Positions 5,518 to 6,825 of a stretch of 6,825 nucleotides of DNA are shown piece after piece (position 1 is the stretch's first letter; every line of letters begins with the position of its first letter). Origin of the DNA: Treponema sp. (GTDB lineage: Bacteria; Spirochaetota; Spirochaetia; Treponematales; Breznakiellaceae); contig JAISFT010000235.1 in NCBI GenBank assembly GCA_031263435.1, positions 1 through 6,825 on the forward strand, written 5' to 3'. A program made the translations under genes and the position numbers. The notes under the pieces were generated by a model. That model was not told where the DNA came from. It searched no databases and saw only the letters and a program-made list of their open reading frames with translations.

Positions 5518-6435
5518 CTAGAACAAAGGCCCCAGCCAGAAAAGCTGGAGAAACAAAGCCGCTGCGGACACGGCGGCCAGGACAATGATCAGGTACTTAA
5601 AGATCCGGTCAAAGTCAAATATGCTGAAAAGGACGGAAAAGACGGCGTACCCAAGGCAGAGGTACAGCATTTCTACCCGGGGAAAAATATCGGGAAGAAT
5701 CAGGAAACAGGAAGCGGCGACAATAAGCAGGGCATTCATCAGCACAGACTTCCGGTAACGGAACAGAATACCCAGCAGCTTTACCAGGACGGAAAAGAAA
5801 AGAACCTTTTCCGCGGCGGCAAAGTGTAATCCCCGGAATACCCGGGGGAGAAACAGGGCGGCCAGCAGCAGACCGCTGACTATGTGGTTAAAAATATCGT
5901 AGACCAGCGGAATAAGGCTGATGCTCCTGCCCCGGCGGGTCTTCAGAAATGCTGCGTATTTTCCCCTGTTTGCGTCGTGGACCGGATTGTAATCCGCTGT
6001 AAATTTCGAAAAATAGTAATAAAACAGTATCTTGAGGGGCTCATCGACTTCAAACCACTTCAGGGGAATTCTGATATGCCGGGCCTCATCAATAATATGG
6101 ATAATCAAACCGCTGCTTGAATTCTGCACAAAAACCGAGGCCGCGTTCAGGTCCGCCGTATGCACAAGGCCGGAACCGGCGGTATTGACGATCGTTTCCC
6201 CGGTACACAATTCCGTCCGGGCGCCTTTGATATTCCAGCGGATCGTTTTATCGGTAAGGACTATTCCGCACTTCAAATTCTTGAAGATCGAATCGTCAAG
6301 AACTGCCTGGATAACTTCGCCGCCGTCAAGGGAAAAAATCCCCTTAACGGTCTCTTTTTCTTTATCGTCAAGATTGAAAACATAACGGCTGCGTTTTAGA
6401 AACTTCATCAGATTTCCCGTGCCAAACTTCTTCAA
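5518..6435 (-). CDS. Unrecognised membrane protein with soluble N-terminal (PH-like?) domain
   Basis: A 305-residue protein without a family I can name. Seen: a soluble N-terminal half (about 10-170) with alternating strands, including GIVLTDKTIRWN (about 57-68) and HIRIPLKWFEV (about 120-130), which recalls bacterial PH-like/GRAM-like domains; then a basic segment TRRGR (166-170) and a C-terminal half with about five hydrophobic segments near 178-199, 210-225, 231-251, 256-273 and 280-301. There is no signal peptide, so the N-terminal domain is probably cytoplasmic. The start is ambiguous: a TTG at 6435 has AAGGAA (6439-6444, minus strand) just before it, while an ATG at 6408 has only a weak site and gives a protein nine residues shorter, beginning MKFLKRSRY. 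It lies upstream of pepC on the same strand and diverges from the pseudouridine synthase gene. Function unknown; the domain reading is inference. Confidence 0.75.
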   Translation of the reverse strand: MKKFGTGNLMKFLKRSRYVFNLDDKEKETVKGIFSLDGGEVIQAVLDDSIFKNLKCGIVLTDKTIRWNIKGARTELCTGETIVNTAGSGLVHTADLNAASVFVQNSSSGLIIHIIDEARHIRIPLKWFEVDEPLKILFYYYFSKFTADYNPVHDANRGKYAAFLKTRRGRSISLIPLVYDIFNHIVSGLLLAALFLPRVFRGLHFAAAEKVLFFSVLVKLLGILFRYRKSVLMNALLIVAASCFLILPDIFPRVEMLYLCLGYAVFSVLFSIFDFDRIFKYLIIVLAAVSAAALFLQLFWLGPLF

Positions 6436-6468
6436 CAGTTCCTTCCCCTTTTTCTAGTGAATTATTCC

Positions 6469-6497
6469 ATGATATACCAGTTTGGTGGCTATGACAA
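6469..6497 (-). promoter_or_regulatory. Sigma70-type promoter for the membrane-protein gene
   Basis: On the minus strand TTGTCA (6492-6497, 5 of 6) and TATCAT (6469-6474, 5 of 6) are exactly 17 bases apart. The predicted transcription start, near 6462, gives a leader of about 27 bases to the TTG at 6435, containing the GGGGAAGGAA ribosome-binding region. The -35 hexamer overlaps the start codon of the divergent pseudouridine synthase gene. Confidence 0.5.
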
Positions 6498-6825
6498 TTC
6501 TATCCACCGCGGCCGGTGATCAGGGCCGCCGTCTGGACCGGGTTTTACGGAAGGCCCTGCCGGGGGTTCCCCTTTCCCTGATCCACCGCCTGCTGCGGGA
6601 GGGGAAGATCCTGGTGGACGGCCGTCCCCAGGGCGGGGATTTCCGCCTCATGGCCGGGCAGGAGATCGGCGTCCCCGTCCGGACCGCGGAAAGGGGCCCG
6701 GCAGGAAGGGGGGCCCCTACCCCGCCGGGGGCAAGGGGCCCTGCTCCGCCGCCCGTCCGGCGCCCTGCTCCGGGGCCCTTCCAGGGCCCTTCCGGGGCCC
6801 TGCGGATCATCTACGAAAACGCCGA
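6491..6825 (+). CDS. RluA-family 23S rRNA pseudouridine synthase, N-terminal part, cut by the window edge
   Basis: The first 111 residues of an enzyme that isomerises uridine to pseudouridine in 23S rRNA (RluC/RluD type). Seen: an S4 RNA-binding domain at about 12-62 (RRLDRVLRKALPGVPLSLIH, REGKILVDGRP, then AGQEIGVPV), a linker at about 65-103, and RIIYEN at 105-110, which begins the catalytic domain in this family. The catalytic Asp motif lies beyond the window. No stop occurs before the edge. The ATG at 6491 is the best start by domain position, but its ribosome-binding site is poor: the only purine-rich stretch, GGTGG (6484-6488), is two bases away. In-frame GTG (6485) and TTG (6482) alternatives are no better. 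Odd: the linker is almost entirely Pro, Gly, Ala and Arg and is encoded by GGGCCC-rich short repeats. Which of RluA, RluC or RluD it corresponds to cannot be told from this part. Confidence 0.85.
   Translation, partial: MTILSTAAGDQGRRLDRVLRKALPGVPLSLIHRLLREGKILVDGRPQGGDFRLMAGQEIGVPVRTAERGPAGRGAPTPPGARGPAPPPVRRPAPGPFQGPSGALRIIYENA
6735..6801. repeat. Short GC repeats (GGGGCCC type) within the pseudouridine synthase linker
   Basis: Three tandem units follow each other with an 11-bp period: GGGGCCCTTCC (6772-6782), AGGGCCCTTCC (6783-6793) and the partial GGGGCCCT (6794-6801). Slightly upstream, the 11-mer GCCCTGCTCCG occurs exactly twice (6738-6748 and 6762-6772), 24 bp apart, which is eight codons. 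They encode the Pro/Gly/Arg-rich linker. Gain or loss of one 11-bp unit would shift the frame, whereas the 24-bp unit would not. Confidence 0.75.

Noticed and set aside
6520..6810. Open frame on the minus strand opposite the pseudouridine synthase
   Set aside because: Its translation is Arg/Pro/Gly-rich low complexity produced by the GC repeats; the plus strand encodes a clear S4 domain.

Overview
The window is GC-rich, densely coding bacterial DNA. The gene set (AdhE followed by a small APH-fold kinase, a PepC-type aminopeptidase, a PIN toxin cassette, an RluA-type pseudouridine synthase) and the codon style would fit a gut-associated spirochaete such as a termite-gut Treponema. That placement is inference from general resemblance; there is no rRNA or marker gene to confirm it, and other anaerobes remain possible.

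Layout. (1) 1-2250 (+): the 3' part of adhE, the bifunctional acetaldehyde-CoA/alcohol dehydrogenase, running in from the left edge. (2) 2247-3008 (+): an aminoglycoside-phosphotransferase-fold kinase of unknown substrate, joined to adhE by an ATGA overlap. (3) 3009-3233: a 225-base intergenic region with GC-rich stem-loops, the first copy of a 40-bp repeat, a possible operator and a good sigma70-type promoter. (4) 3234-3980 (+): a two-gene toxin-antitoxin-like pair, a small antitoxin-like protein followed by a PIN-domain protein. (5) 3984-4023: the second copy of the 40-bp repeat, so the pair is bracketed by direct repeats. (6) 4052-5443 (-): aminopeptidase C (bleomycin hydrolase family), convergent to the toxin. 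(7) 5518-6435 (-): an unrecognised membrane protein with a soluble N-terminal domain and about five membrane segments. (8) 6491-6825 (+): the start of an RluA-family 23S rRNA pseudouridine synthase, cut by the right edge, with an unusually GC- and proline-rich linker.

How the genes work together: adhE and the kinase are probably one transcriptional and translational unit in fermentative redox metabolism. The toxin-antitoxin pair has its own promoter and looks like an inserted accessory module placed between the 3' ends of two housekeeping units, where it damages nothing. pepC and the membrane-protein gene share a strand with a 74-base gap and may be co-transcribed. The membrane-protein promoter reaches over the start codon of the divergent pseudouridine synthase gene, so those two transcription units share a very small control region.

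Most likely to repay attention: the repeat-bracketed toxin-antitoxin cassette, the coupled AdhE-kinase pair, and the 11-bp GGGCCC-type tandem repeats inside the pseudouridine synthase linker. I do not see a clearly new multi-gene system, CRISPR array, tRNA, rRNA or transposase here.
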